From Flavobacteriales bacterium UBA2669 (lineage in GTDB: Bacteria; Bacteroidota; Bacteroidia; Flavobacteriales_E; Vicingaceae), in the NCBI GenBank assembly GCA_002359215.1, contig DEMN01000006.1, forward strand, positions 186,001-250,000: 64,000 nucleotides of DNA, in the 5' to 3' direction. The translations under genes and the position numbers were made by a program. Shown piece after piece: positions 24,858-33,721 of the stretch (position 1 is its first letter; the number at the start of each line of letters is the position of its first letter). The notes beneath the pieces are model-generated. The model was not told where the DNA came from and ran no database searches. It saw only the letters and a list, made by a program, of their open reading frames with translations.

Positions 24858-27719
24858 ATGGCAGCAAATAAATTTTCAGACAGACATATCGGTCCTCGTG
24901 AGGAAGATAAAAAATCAATGTTGTCTTCAATTGGACTTAACTCAATAGAAGAATTAATCAGTCAAACTATCCCTGCAAAAATCAGGTTGAAAAAAGAGTT
25001 GGAGTTAGATGCTCCTCTTACAGAGTTTGAATACCTTAATCACATTACCGAGTTAGGTGAAAAAAATAAAGTATATCAATCTTACATTGGATTAGGTTAT
25101 CATAGTACAATTACCCCATCAGTGATAAAAAGAAATATCTTCGAAAATCCGGGATGGTATACTGCTTATACTCCTTATCAGGCAGAAATATCTCAAGGAA
25201 GATTAGAAGCGTTGTTAAACTATCAAACAGCAGTAATAGATTTAACAGGAATGGAGTTGGCAAATGCTTCTTTATTAGATGAAGGAACTGCAGCTGCCGA
25301 AGCAATGATTTTAGCCTACAATAGCCGAAGCAAATCCTTGAAACAAAGCGATGCCAACCAATTTTTTGTATCAAGAGATTGTTTACCTCAAACCATAGAT
25401 ATTTTAAAAACAAGATCTACTCCACTAGGAATTGAATTAATTATTGGAGATGAAAATTCTTTTGCTTTTAACGATAAAGTTTTTGGGTGTATTTTACAAT
25501 ATCCAACGGTTAAAGGTGCAATTAATGATTATAAAAACATTACTGCAGAAGCTCATGCAAACGAAAGCATGGTAGTTGTTGCTGCAGATTTGTTGAGTTT
25601 AACATTATTAACACCTCCGGGAGAATGGGGAGCAGATGTTGTTGTAGGAAGTTCTCAACGCTTTGGAGTGCCAATGGGTTATGGAGGGCCACATGCTGCA
25701 TTTTTTGCTACTAAAGAAGCTTTTAAAAGAGCAATTCCGGGTAGAATTATTGGTGTTTCTGTTGATGCACAAGGCAACAGAGCATTAAGAATGGCATTAC
25801 AAACTAGAGAACAGCATATTAAAAGAGATAAAGCTACTTCCAACATTTGTACAGCGCAAGTGTTGCTTTCTGTGATGGCAGGAATGTACGCTGTTTATCA
25901 TGGTGCAGAAGGAATCAAAAATATAGCAACTACTATCAATAAGTTAACAGCTCAATTAGCTGCTGGAATTGATGGGTTAGGTTTAAAAAGAGTTAATCAT
26001 ACTTTTTTTGACACATTGACTTATGAAGTTAGCAATGAACAAAAAGCTGCTATCAATAAAATTGCGTTAGAAAATAAAATCAACCTTAATTTTTATGCTG
26101 AAGGCTATGTTTCTATGAGCGTTGGAGAAACAGAAAATGAAGCTACTATAAAAGCATTAATAGCTGTTTTTGAAAAAGCGTTAGGAAAGCAAACAGTAAG
26201 TAACTCAGGTGTGCAAGGAATACCAGATGATTTAGTAAGAACATCTGCTTATTTAACGCACGAAATTTTTAATAAATATCGTTCTGAGTCAGATATGATG
26301 AGGTATATTAAAAGGTTAGAGAATAAAGATTTGTCATTAACTCATTCTATGATTTCTTTGGGGTCTTGTACCATGAAATTAAATGCAGCATCAGAGTTAA
26401 TTCCTTTAGGTTGGTCAGATTGGGCAAATATTCATCCATTTGTGCCATTAGATCAAGCTCAGGGTTATCAAGAGATGTTGAAAAAATTAGAAGATGATTT
26501 AGCTGAAATTACAGGGTTCGATGCAGTTTCTTTGCAGCCAAACTCAGGAGCTCAAGGTGAATATGCAGGGCTAATGGTAATTAGAGCTTATCATGAAAGT
26601 AGAGGAGATACGCATAGAAATATTGCATTAATTCCTTCATCAGCTCACGGAACTAATCCGGCAAGTGCTGTAATGGCAGGAATGAAAGTAATTGTAACCA
26701 AATGTGATGATAACGGAAATATTGATGTAGCAGATTTAAAAGCTAAAGCTGAAGAACATGCTGACAACCTATCTTGTATTATGGTTACTTATCCATCTAC
26801 ACATGGTGTTTATGAAGAAAGTATCATGGAGATTACTGAAATTGTACATCAAAATGGTGGGCAAGTTTATATGGATGGTGCTAACATGAATGCACAGGTA
26901 GCGCTTACAAATCCTGCCAATATTGGAGCGGATGTTTGTCATTTAAATTTACATAAAACCTTTGCTATTCCTCATGGTGGTGGTGGTCCTGGAGTTGGTC
27001 CTATTGGAGTAGCTAAACACTTAACGCCATTTTTACCATCTAATGTAATTGTAAAAACCGGTGGTGATAAAGCTATAACAGCTATTTCTGCGGCTCCTTG
27101 GGGAAGTGCTTATGTTTGCTTAATTTCTTACGGATATATTAAGATGTTAGGAACAGCAGGCTTAAAACTTTCTACAGAAGCTGCTATTTTAAATGCGAAC
27201 TACTTAAAATCAAAATTAGAGCAACACTACAAAATATTATATACCAATGATAAAGGTAGAGTAGCTCACGAAATGATTTTAGAATGTAGAGATTTTAAAG
27301 CTGCATCGGGTGTTGAGGTGAGTGATATTGCTAAACGTTTAATGGATTATGGTTTTCATGCTCCGACAGTTTCTTTCCCTGTTGCAGGAACATTAATGGT
27401 AGAACCTACAGAAAGCGAAAGTAAAGAAGAGCTGGATAGATTTGTTGAAACCATGATAGCTATTAAAGAAGAAGTAAACGATATTATTGAAGGCAAAGCC
27501 GATAAAACCAATAATGTGTTGAAAAACGCTCCGCATACTTCTAAAGTTTTGTTAGCTGATAATTGGGATAAACCTTACTCAAGACAACAAGCTGCATTTC
27601 CATTAAAATGGGTAGAAGATGCTAAATATTGGACAACTGTTGGTAGAGTAGATGATGCTTATGGCGACAGAAACTTGGTTTGCAGTTGTAACCCAATTGA
27701 AGATTACGCTGAAATCTAA
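24858..27719 (+). CDS. gcvP: Glycine dehydrogenase (decarboxylating), P protein
   Basis: GcvP decarboxylates glycine and passes the aminomethyl group to the lipoyl arm of GcvH. The 953 residues are the fused one-chain form: an N-terminal half (FSDRHIGPREEDKKSMLSSI, TPYQAEISQGRLEALLNYQT) and a C-terminal half with the PLP lysine in HLNLHKTFAIPHGGGGPG. The phosphate-binding stretch SAHGTNPASAVMAG is also present. The other glycine-cleavage genes (gcvT, gcvH) are not in this window, so the system is split, as is common in Bacteroidota. Own promoter and a strong terminator make it monocistronic. Confidence 0.97.
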   Translation: MAANKFSDRHIGPREEDKKSMLSSIGLNSIEELISQTIPAKIRLKKELELDAPLTEFEYLNHITELGEKNKVYQSYIGLGYHSTITPSVIKRNIFENPGWYTAYTPYQAEISQGRLEALLNYQTAVIDLTGMELANASLLDEGTAAAEAMILAYNSRSKSLKQSDANQFFVSRDCLPQTIDILKTRSTPLGIELIIGDENSFAFNDKVFGCILQYPTVKGAINDYKNITAEAHANESMVVVAADLLSLTLLTPPGEWGADVVVGSSQRFGVPMGYGGPHAAFFATKEAFKRAIPGRIIGVSVDAQGNRALRMALQTREQHIKRDKATSNICTAQVLLSVMAGMYAVYHGAEGIKNIATTINKLTAQLAAGIDGLGLKRVNHTFFDTLTYEVSNEQKAAINKIALENKINLNFYAEGYVSMSVGETENEATIKALIAVFEKALGKQTVSNSGVQGIPDDLVRTSAYLTHEIFNKYRSESDMMRYIKRLENKDLSLTHSMISLGSCTMKLNAASELIPLGWSDWANIHPFVPLDQAQGYQEMLKKLEDDLAEITGFDAVSLQPNSGAQGEYAGLMVIRAYHESRGDTHRNIALIPSSAHGTNPASAVMAGMKVIVTKCDDNGNIDVADLKAKAEEHADNLSCIMVTYPSTHGVYEESIMEITEIVHQNGGQVYMDGANMNAQVALTNPANIGADVCHLNLHKTFAIPHGGGGPGVGPIGVAKHLTPFLPSNVIVKTGGDKAITAISAAPWGSAYVCLISYGYIKMLGTAGLKLSTEAAILNANYLKSKLEQHYKILYTNDKGRVAHEMILECRDFKAASGVEVSDIAKRLMDYGFHAPTVSFPVAGTLMVEPTESESKEELDRFVETMIAIKEEVNDIIEGKADKTNNVLKNAPHTSKVLLADNWDKPYSRQQAAFPLKWVEDAKYWTTVGRVDDAYGDRNLVCSCNPIEDYAEI

Positions 27720-27740
27720 ATCCCAAAAATAGAACAAAAT

Positions 27741-27775
27741 AAAAAGCCCTGAAGTTTTAACTTTCAGGGCTTTTT
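27741..27775. terminator. Terminator between convergent gcvP and SET-domain genes
   Basis: AAAAAGCCCTGAA (27741-27753) pairs with TTCAGGGCTTTTT (27763-27775). A and T runs on both sides let it serve gcvP directly and possibly the gene on the other strand. Confidence 0.85.
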
Positions 27776-27830
27776 TGTTAGTAAACTACTTGCTTGGCTT
27801 TGCCGAGTGAGCGATTTCAATTTTACTAAT

Positions 27831-28274
27831 TCAACCATGTTTTTTCCAGTAACTTTTTCCGTAACTGCAAAACAATTCTTCATTGGCTTTAATGTTTCTA
27901 GTTGCCTGGATGCATACCTTGTCATTATCATCTAAAGTAATTTTTGCATTATTTTTAAAGTTTGAATTGGCAAAACCGCTGGCATCGTTGGCATATTTAG
28001 CAAAGCATGTTACATTCATGGAGTCCATGATGCTTCCATTCAGTAAATTAATGAAGTACTTATCATTTCCTTCTGATGCTCGCTTTTCAGCTTGTATATC
28101 GCTTAATATCTCTCCTTTAAAAACAGCTATGGTTTCATCTTTATAAATTTCTATAGCAGTAAATAATCCATTACCGGCATTAGGCAGTTGAGATTGTTTT
28201 TTATATAAATAATCTGTTTCAAGGGCTTCAATGGTATTGCAGTTTGGAGTTTTCAAGGTTGGTGGTTTTTTCAT
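27831..28274 (-). CDS. SET-domain protein, putative lysine methyltransferase
   Basis: The 147 residues are an almost bare SET domain. Visible blocks are AGNGLFTAIEIYKDETIAVF (33-52; the N-terminal SET strand pair), CFAKYANDASG...NSNFKNNAKI (90-112; the pseudoknot strand corresponding to the cofactor-binding RFINHSC region, here with N96 and A98), and NEELFCSYGKSYW (131-143; the second pseudoknot strand with the catalytic-type Tyr of YG at 138-139). SET enzymes transfer methyl from SAM to protein lysines. Stand-alone bacterial members are known but few have defined targets. It lies 86 nt downstream of the binding-lipoprotein gene, on the same strand, so it may be the last gene of the kinase operon. 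Confidence 0.85.
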   Translation of the reverse strand: MKKPPTLKTPNCNTIEALETDYLYKKQSQLPNAGNGLFTAIEIYKDETIAVFKGEILSDIQAEKRASEGNDKYFINLLNGSIMDSMNVTCFAKYANDASGFANSNFKNNAKITLDDNDKVCIQATRNIKANEELFCSYGKSYWKKHG

Positions 28275-28360
28275 TTGGTTTCTATTTTTTCTTAAAGGCT
28301 ACAAAATCTCTCGCAAAGACGCAAGGACGCAATTTTTTTCTAATTTAAAATCTCCAATTT

Positions 28361-29482
28361 CTAATTTTCTAATCTCTTATAATAATAAAGCTGATGTTCA
28401 ATTTTTGTTGGATGAAAAATAGCTATTAAATCTTTTAAAATAATATGAGGATTTACTACTCCCGATTCCCAATAATCATTGCCCATGGCAGCATTTACTT
28501 TTAGGTTGTTGTTATAAACCTGTTGATTTTTAACAGCTGCAAAATTGGCTAACACAGCATCCTGAGCAATAATTTCTGCTAAACTGTTAAACGCATTTAC
28601 ATTGAGCCAAAAATCTGCATCTAAGGCTTCATCAATAATAATTTCCTTACTTTTTACGATGCTCCTTTCTTCATCATTATCGCTCCAAATATAATTTGCT
28701 CCGGCATCTTTTAAAAATTGAGCTTGAAAAGACGCTCCACCCGGAACATGCCAAGCACCATTCCAAGGCATTCCTGTAAATACAGTTGGTTGTTCTTTTG
28801 AATCTGCCACCGTTTTTTTTACGCTTAAATATTCTGTTTCTATATGTTTAAAAATAGAATCGGCTAGTTGTTCCTTATTATAAAAAGCAGCTGCAAATTT
28901 TATCCATTCTGCCATGCCTAAAGGGTGTAGCTCCATATATTCTGCATTTAGAACAGTTGTTAAACCTAATGAAGCAAATTTATTGAGTTTGGCAGTTGAA
29001 GATTGATCTATGCCATATGCCATAACTATATCAGGAGCAATATTCACTAATATTTCGTAGTTAAATACTTCGTGTTGACCAACTTCTTGGATGATGTTCG
29101 CATTAATTTTTTCTTTAATTGCTTCGCTGCTAACATAATTGCAGCCCGCAATTCCCTTAATAGAGTTAACTTCATTTAGTTTTTCAATAAAAGCTAAATG
29201 TGTTAGACTTAAACAAACAATAGATTTTATGGGTGTTTTAATGAAAATTCCTTCAATATTTTCCGGTTTTTCATTATCATACAACACATAGTTTATGGAT
29301 TTGTTTTCTCCTTTCCATGGTTGGAGGACTTTAACTATTTTATAATTTTCGTGATACTCAATATTAAATCCTTTTGCATAACGAATATGTTCTGATGTAT
29401 TTTCAGAAGTAGATGCTTCTTTTTTTGTCTCTCTACAAGAAAATAAGGTTATTAATGAGAAGAAAATTAAAAGATGTCGCAT
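28361..29482 (-). CDS. Periplasmic-binding lipoprotein, iron-siderophore/cobalamin type
   Basis: The 373-residue protein has a lipobox (ITLFSC, acylated C16) and the two-lobed, helix-linked fold of class III binding proteins (Peripla_BP_2): IKSIVCLSLTHLAFIEKLNE for the first lobe, PDIVMAYGIDQSSTAKLNK for the turn into the second, and GMPWNGAWHVPGGASFQAQFL for the second lobe. This family binds ferric siderophores, haem or corrinoids. No permease or ATPase gene is adjacent, so it is an orphan in this window. Its start is only 4 nt after the stop of the REC-PAS-kinase gene, which implies translational coupling and suggests that ligand sensing or capture is tied to that signalling operon. Confidence 0.88.
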   Translation of the reverse strand: MRHLLIFFSLITLFSCRETKKEASTSENTSEHIRYAKGFNIEYHENYKIVKVLQPWKGENKSINYVLYDNEKPENIEGIFIKTPIKSIVCLSLTHLAFIEKLNEVNSIKGIAGCNYVSSEAIKEKINANIIQEVGQHEVFNYEILVNIAPDIVMAYGIDQSSTAKLNKFASLGLTTVLNAEYMELHPLGMAEWIKFAAAFYNKEQLADSIFKHIETEYLSVKKTVADSKEQPTVFTGMPWNGAWHVPGGASFQAQFLKDAGANYIWSDNDEERSIVKSKEIIIDEALDADFWLNVNAFNSLAEIIAQDAVLANFAAVKNQQVYNNNLKVNAAMGNDYWESGVVNPHIILKDLIAIFHPTKIEHQLYYYKRLEN

Positions 29483-29486
29483 TGAT

Positions 29487-30854
29487 TTAATAAGGGATTA
29501 AAATAGAGAAAGAGGTACCTTTTTTTAAGGTGCTTTCCATAACTAATGTTCCTGCAAAAGATTCTACTCTGCTTTTAATATTTTGGATTCCATGACCATG
29601 GTTAACTGATAAGTCAGCAATTTCAAAACCTACTCCATTGTCTTTTAATTCGATTAAAATATTTTCTTCTGCTACAGATATGTTTATATTTATAAGAGAT
29701 GCTTTTCCATGTTTAATGGTATTAGATATAAATTCTTGAATAATTCTGAATATAGCAATTTTAAGATGTTTGTTCAGCTCAGGTAGGTTATCATCGCAAT
29801 TCAAATTCATATCTAGTTGATGCGAAATGTTTTTAGAAATTAAATCTTGAACAGCTTTTTTTAATCCATGATCATAAAGTACTAAGGGTAGTGTTTCGTA
29901 ACAAATTGTTCTTAAGTCTTTTATGGTGTCTTTTAGTATACTGGAAATGGTTTCTAACTCTTTATTATGAGCAGATTCGTATCTAATATTTTCAATATGT
30001 AGTTTAATAGCAGCTAATGATTGTCCTACTCCATCATGTAAATCTCTTGAAATTCTTTCTCGTTCTTTTTCTTGAGTTTTGATAATGGTTTTTAATAAAA
30101 GTTGATTTACTCTATGGTGTTCGGTATAATCTTTAATAATTACTTGAAAAATTACAGGATTACCGTAACTATCATTAATAGAATTTACGGAGATAAGGCA
30201 ATTTCTAACTTCATTATTTTTTAGAACTAACTTATATTCAGAATCTTTAATGTAGCCATCTTCATTAATTTTATTAACAACTTTAGCAATGTCTGATTTG
30301 TTTTTAAAGAAAGAAGAAAAAGTTTTTAAATTCAAGCTATCTTCAGGATTAGATTTAATAAAATCGACAGCAGATTTGTTATAATCTATAATTCTACCCT
30401 TTAAATCAAAAAGAATAATTGGGTCGGTTGCTTGGGTAAAAACTTTATGATATTTGGCGTTAAGTTTATTGTGTTGTTCTTTTAGTAAATATAATTGGTA
30501 GGCATTTTCTATGGTAAGTTTAAGGTCAAAATCGTTCCATGGTTTAGTAACATATCTATAAACTTGTCCTTTATTTATTGCGTCAATAACAGCATTAATA
30601 TCGGTGTAAGCAGTTAGTAAAATTCTAATGGGATGAGGATAAGTTTCTAAAATAGATTGAAAAAAATCTACACCTGTTTTACCAGGCATACGTTGATCGG
30701 CAATAATAACTTCAATAGGGAATTGCTTAAGTGCTTTATAACCTTCTTCTGCTGATAGTACAGTATGGACATTGAAAATTCTTCTGTAAGCAGCTTTAAA
30801 AGCTTTTAAATTAGAAGCTTCGTCATCAAGATATAAAACATTTATTCTTTCCAT
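29487..30854 (-). CDS. Response-regulator/PAS/histidine kinase hybrid
   Basis: The 455 residues give REC (1-125), PAS (about 135-245) and a HisKA_3-type kinase (about 255-455). In REC the acidic pair D10/D11, phosphoacceptor D53 (IIADQRMPG) and K104 (VTKPW) are intact. The dimerisation helix carries the phospho-His H273 in ERERISRDLHDGVGQSL, as in NarX/DegS-like kinases, and the ATPase has DNGVGFEI and the GHGIQNIKSRV G-box. There is no membrane segment or DNA-binding domain, so it is cytosolic and probably relays from the upstream membrane kinase, whose gene it overlaps by 13 nt. Which regulator it phosphorylates is unknown; the stand-alone REC protein at 35.0 kb is an obvious candidate. Confidence 0.93.
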   Translation of the reverse strand: MERINVLYLDDEASNLKAFKAAYRRIFNVHTVLSAEEGYKALKQFPIEVIIADQRMPGKTGVDFFQSILETYPHPIRILLTAYTDINAVIDAINKGQVYRYVTKPWNDFDLKLTIENAYQLYLLKEQHNKLNAKYHKVFTQATDPIILFDLKGRIIDYNKSAVDFIKSNPEDSLNLKTFSSFFKNKSDIAKVVNKINEDGYIKDSEYKLVLKNNEVRNCLISVNSINDSYGNPVIFQVIIKDYTEHHRVNQLLLKTIIKTQEKERERISRDLHDGVGQSLAAIKLHIENIRYESAHNKELETISSILKDTIKDLRTICYETLPLVLYDHGLKKAVQDLISKNISHQLDMNLNCDDNLPELNKHLKIAIFRIIQEFISNTIKHGKASLININISVAEENILIELKDNGVGFEIADLSVNHGHGIQNIKSRVESFAGTLVMESTLKKGTSFSILIPY

Positions 30855-32941
30855 GTCGGTAAAGTTAAGGGTAAAAATATTTTTATTAGGGTTCCTTGAT
30901 TAATTTCTGATTCAATTTCAATTTTTGCTTGGTGCATTTCAAGAATTCCATGAGCAATAGACATACCTAAACCAGTTCCTTCACCTACGTCTTTAGTGGT
31001 GAAAAATGGTTCGAAAATTTTATTTTTTGTAGTTTCATCCATACCAATGCCATTATCTTTTAGTGTAACCATAATATGATTATTTTTTAGTGCTGTTTTA
31101 ATTTCAATTTCGCTTGTATGATTAGGTCTTTTTACTGCATTAACAGCATAAATGGCATTGTCTATTGTGTTTAAAAAGAATTGATTGAGCTTTCCTGGAT
31201 AACAATCAATAGGAGGAATATCTTCAAGTTCGGTTTTAATTTTTATGTCTCCTATTTTAGTTTGAATAATTTTTAAAGTGGTAGTAATGCAATCATTAAC
31301 ATTAGCACTTTGAAACTCGCTTTCGTCTAATCTAGAAAAATTTCTTAAACCACTTACGATTTCAGCAGTTCTTTTTGCTCCGTCTTCTATACCATGAATT
31401 ATAGTGTCAAGTTCTTCCAGTAATAAGTGGTAATCAAGTTCATCTTTGAGTTGATTTATCTCGTTTAGTTTGTTGTTTAAATCCACACTTTCTGTAATTT
31501 CTTCATATTTGTTTAAGATACTTTTCAAATCTTCAATATCTTGTTTTAGAGGAAATACGTTTGAAGATACAAAATTAATAGGGTTATTAATTTCATGAGC
31601 AATTCCAGCAGTAAGCTGACCAAGAGAAGCCATTTTTTCAGATTCTACCAATTGTGATTGAGTTTGTTTTAAATTTTCAATAGCTTTGTTTAATTCGGCA
31701 GTACGTTCTTTTACTTTTTGCTCTAAAATTACATTTTGTTCTTTTATGAGGTGTTCATTTTCTTTTCGAATAATGCTTATTCTATTTGCCAGAGCGAATG
31801 AAAGGAGTATAGTTTCGATTGCGGATCCGATCTGCATGGTGTATCTAGTCAAATTGTTAAAAGGAAGAACTTCCATGTCTTTTAATACAAATATAAAAAC
31901 ACCAAGAAGGAACACGCTCCAGGCAGCAATAAAATATTTTGCAGGTTTAAAACCTTTTCTATAGATTATAATGGGAGTAATTAACATATATAAAGATATA
32001 ATTGTGGAGTTAAGTTGAATAACAGCTTGACTTAAACCTAACTCTCCCATAAAGGCAATTACATAAGCAATTAGGTAAGGTCCAACAAAAATAAAAGCGA
32101 TGTTATAAAGTTTTTTTGAGAATTCTTTTGTTTGAAGAAAGACGTTCATAAAAAACATACCTGTAATTCCTGATAAAGAAGGTAGGAATATTAAACTAAA
32201 TTTTGTAATTAAAGCACTGTTTGGCCATAAGTATTGAAAAGTATATCCTTGTAAGCTTGTTTGAGTAAGTAAAATGCAAATAATATAAACTACATAATAA
32301 AGGTAACTTTTGTCTCTAACAGAGAAATAAATAAACAAATTGTATAAAATCATTACTAGCATAATGCCAAAGTAAATTCCGGATAAAAGGTCTCTGTTTT
32401 TTATTTGGGTATAAACATTTACTATTGTTCCAACTTTTAGTGGAAGTTGAAGTGCTTCGTTACTTCTAACATTTAAATAATAAGTTTTTGTTTCACCTGT
32501 TGGAATATTTAAATCAAATAAATAATGAGGATCTTTATATTCTCTTTTGTCAAAAGGATAAGCATCTCCAGTTTTTATTGTTTTTACCTGATTTCCATCA
32601 TAATAATATAACTCTACATAATCTATAATTGCTAATGATAATTCAAGAATAAGATGTTCATTTTCTGTTTTGTTGGTAATGGGTATTTTAATCCAAAAGT
32701 TAGATTTTGAGATTCCTAGGTTCGGAACAGGTGATTTAGATGGAGTAAATTCTTTTAAAATAACTTCTTTAAAAGATAAGCTATTTGTTTGGTCTTCATA
32801 TATTTCAATATGATCACCAATATTTAGTAAATCGTTTTCATTATTGAAAATTATATTTTCAGCTTTTAGATGAAAAAATGAGGAAAGAAGAATTAAAATA
32901 TAAAATAGAAAGAAGTGATTTTTTTGATTAGTGAATAACAT
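30842..32941 (-). CDS. 7TM-DISM sensor histidine kinase
   Basis: The protein has a signal peptide (to about residue 27), a periplasmic 7TMR-DISMED2-type beta domain (about 35-170; strand motif SKSNFWIKIPITN), seven hydrophobic segments (about 185-385), a coiled coil (about 390-432), a HisKA helix with H449 (LTAGIAHEINNPINF), and an ATPase with DNGIGMDE and GEGTGLGMSI. 7TM-DISM receptors sense extracellular small molecules, often carbohydrate-like, though ligands are mostly undefined. The DHp type differs from that of the next gene's kinase, so they are not simple duplicates. It follows the GNAT gene by 10 nt and overlaps the REC-PAS-kinase gene by 13 nt, marking a tight operon. Confidence 0.93.
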   Translation of the reverse strand: MLFTNQKNHFFLFYILILLSSFFHLKAENIIFNNENDLLNIGDHIEIYEDQTNSLSFKEVILKEFTPSKSPVPNLGISKSNFWIKIPITNKTENEHLILELSLAIIDYVELYYYDGNQVKTIKTGDAYPFDKREYKDPHYLFDLNIPTGETKTYYLNVRSNEALQLPLKVGTIVNVYTQIKNRDLLSGIYFGIMLVMILYNLFIYFSVRDKSYLYYVVYIICILLTQTSLQGYTFQYLWPNSALITKFSLIFLPSLSGITGMFFMNVFLQTKEFSKKLYNIAFIFVGPYLIAYVIAFMGELGLSQAVIQLNSTIISLYMLITPIIIYRKGFKPAKYFIAAWSVFLLGVFIFVLKDMEVLPFNNLTRYTMQIGSAIETILLSFALANRISIIRKENEHLIKEQNVILEQKVKERTAELNKAIENLKQTQSQLVESEKMASLGQLTAGIAHEINNPINFVSSNVFPLKQDIEDLKSILNKYEEITESVDLNNKLNEINQLKDELDYHLLLEELDTIIHGIEDGAKRTAEIVSGLRNFSRLDESEFQSANVNDCITTTLKIIQTKIGDIKIKTELEDIPPIDCYPGKLNQFFLNTIDNAIYAVNAVKRPNHTSEIEIKTALKNNHIMVTLKDNGIGMDETTKNKIFEPFFTTKDVGEGTGLGMSIAHGILEMHQAKIEIESEINQGTLIKIFLPLTLPTWKE

Positions 32942-32951
32942 GGCTATTTAT

Positions 32952-33698
32952 TTATTTTATAGTTTCTAGGTTTTTATTATAAAGTACTTTAACAATTTTT
33001 GGATATTTTAAGTTATACTCAATACCTACTTTTATCTTTGTATCAGATTCAATTCTTTTTTGATGTATTTCATTTCTTAATGATTGCATTATTTTTTTGT
33101 CGTACTCTATAGCATTGTCAAGTGTTACAGCATTTAATATCCCAACAGCATGAGCAATCAAGTCTTCTTTTGGGTAATAAAATTGACCGTTCTTCCCTAA
33201 TCTTTTTTCAATTGTGAAGCCTACATTATTAAACATTTTTAATGTTACATCTCCACAAATTCCAATCATTGTTTTAAAATTTAATTGATTAGATGATGCA
33301 ATAGCAGCTCTAACCATATACCAACCTATTGCCATCCCTTTTAATCGGTTATCTACCCACAACCCTGATAATTCTCCTATTCCTCCATTAATTGCATATT
33401 TTTCAACCAAACCATAAATTGTATTATCCATATGTCCAATAGCTTTTTCAATAGGTAGTGGGTTTGTTCCATCAGCTAGTTGAATTCTAATACCTGCCAT
33501 TAATTCATTCGATTCAGAGTGTAGTCCTAAACAATAAATGTTGGGGTTATTTATCCATAAATTATTATTTGATGTAATGTTCGATATGCCATAATCTGTT
33601 AAAACTTTTACGTGACCTTTAATATATTGCAAACATAAGTTTGGTTCATCAACTGCTCTAAAAGCACTTACTTTAAATTTATGTTGCACTTCCTCCAT
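32952..33698 (-). CDS. GNAT-fold acyltransferase-like protein
   Basis: The 248 residues include a GNAT core: strand beta-4 GELSGLWVDN (107-117) with E109, then the acyl-CoA pyrophosphate loop NRLKGMA (117-123; RxxGxA) and helix IGWYMVRAAIASS. A second half GICGDVTLKMFNNVGF (147-162) fits the C-terminal GNAT motif. The arrangement (acidic Glu, Trp, then RxxG) recalls the GNAT-fold signal and N-acyl amino acid synthases (LuxI/FeeM-like) rather than a simple acetylase, but this is a judgement, not a match. It lies 23 nt after the ThiF-like gene and 10 nt before the sensor kinase. The acyl donor and acceptor are unknown. Confidence 0.65.
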   Translation of the reverse strand: MEEVQHKFKVSAFRAVDEPNLCLQYIKGHVKVLTDYGISNITSNNNLWINNPNIYCLGLHSESNELMAGIRIQLADGTNPLPIEKAIGHMDNTIYGLVEKYAINGGIGELSGLWVDNRLKGMAIGWYMVRAAIASSNQLNFKTMIGICGDVTLKMFNNVGFTIEKRLGKNGQFYYPKEDLIAHAVGILNAVTLDNAIEYDKKIMQSLRNEIHQKRIESDTKIKVGIEYNLKYPKIVKVLYNKNLETIK

Positions 33699-33721
33699 AC
33701 CCTTTTTATTCGGTTTTAAAA

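Noticed and set aside
28308..28331. Stretch CGCAAAGACGCAAGGACGCAA and a similar GCGTCTTTGC phrase near 57700
   Set aside because: It resembles a common dispersed intergenic phrase, but it is short and has no symmetric ends; I could not support a mobile element or CRISPR-like array.
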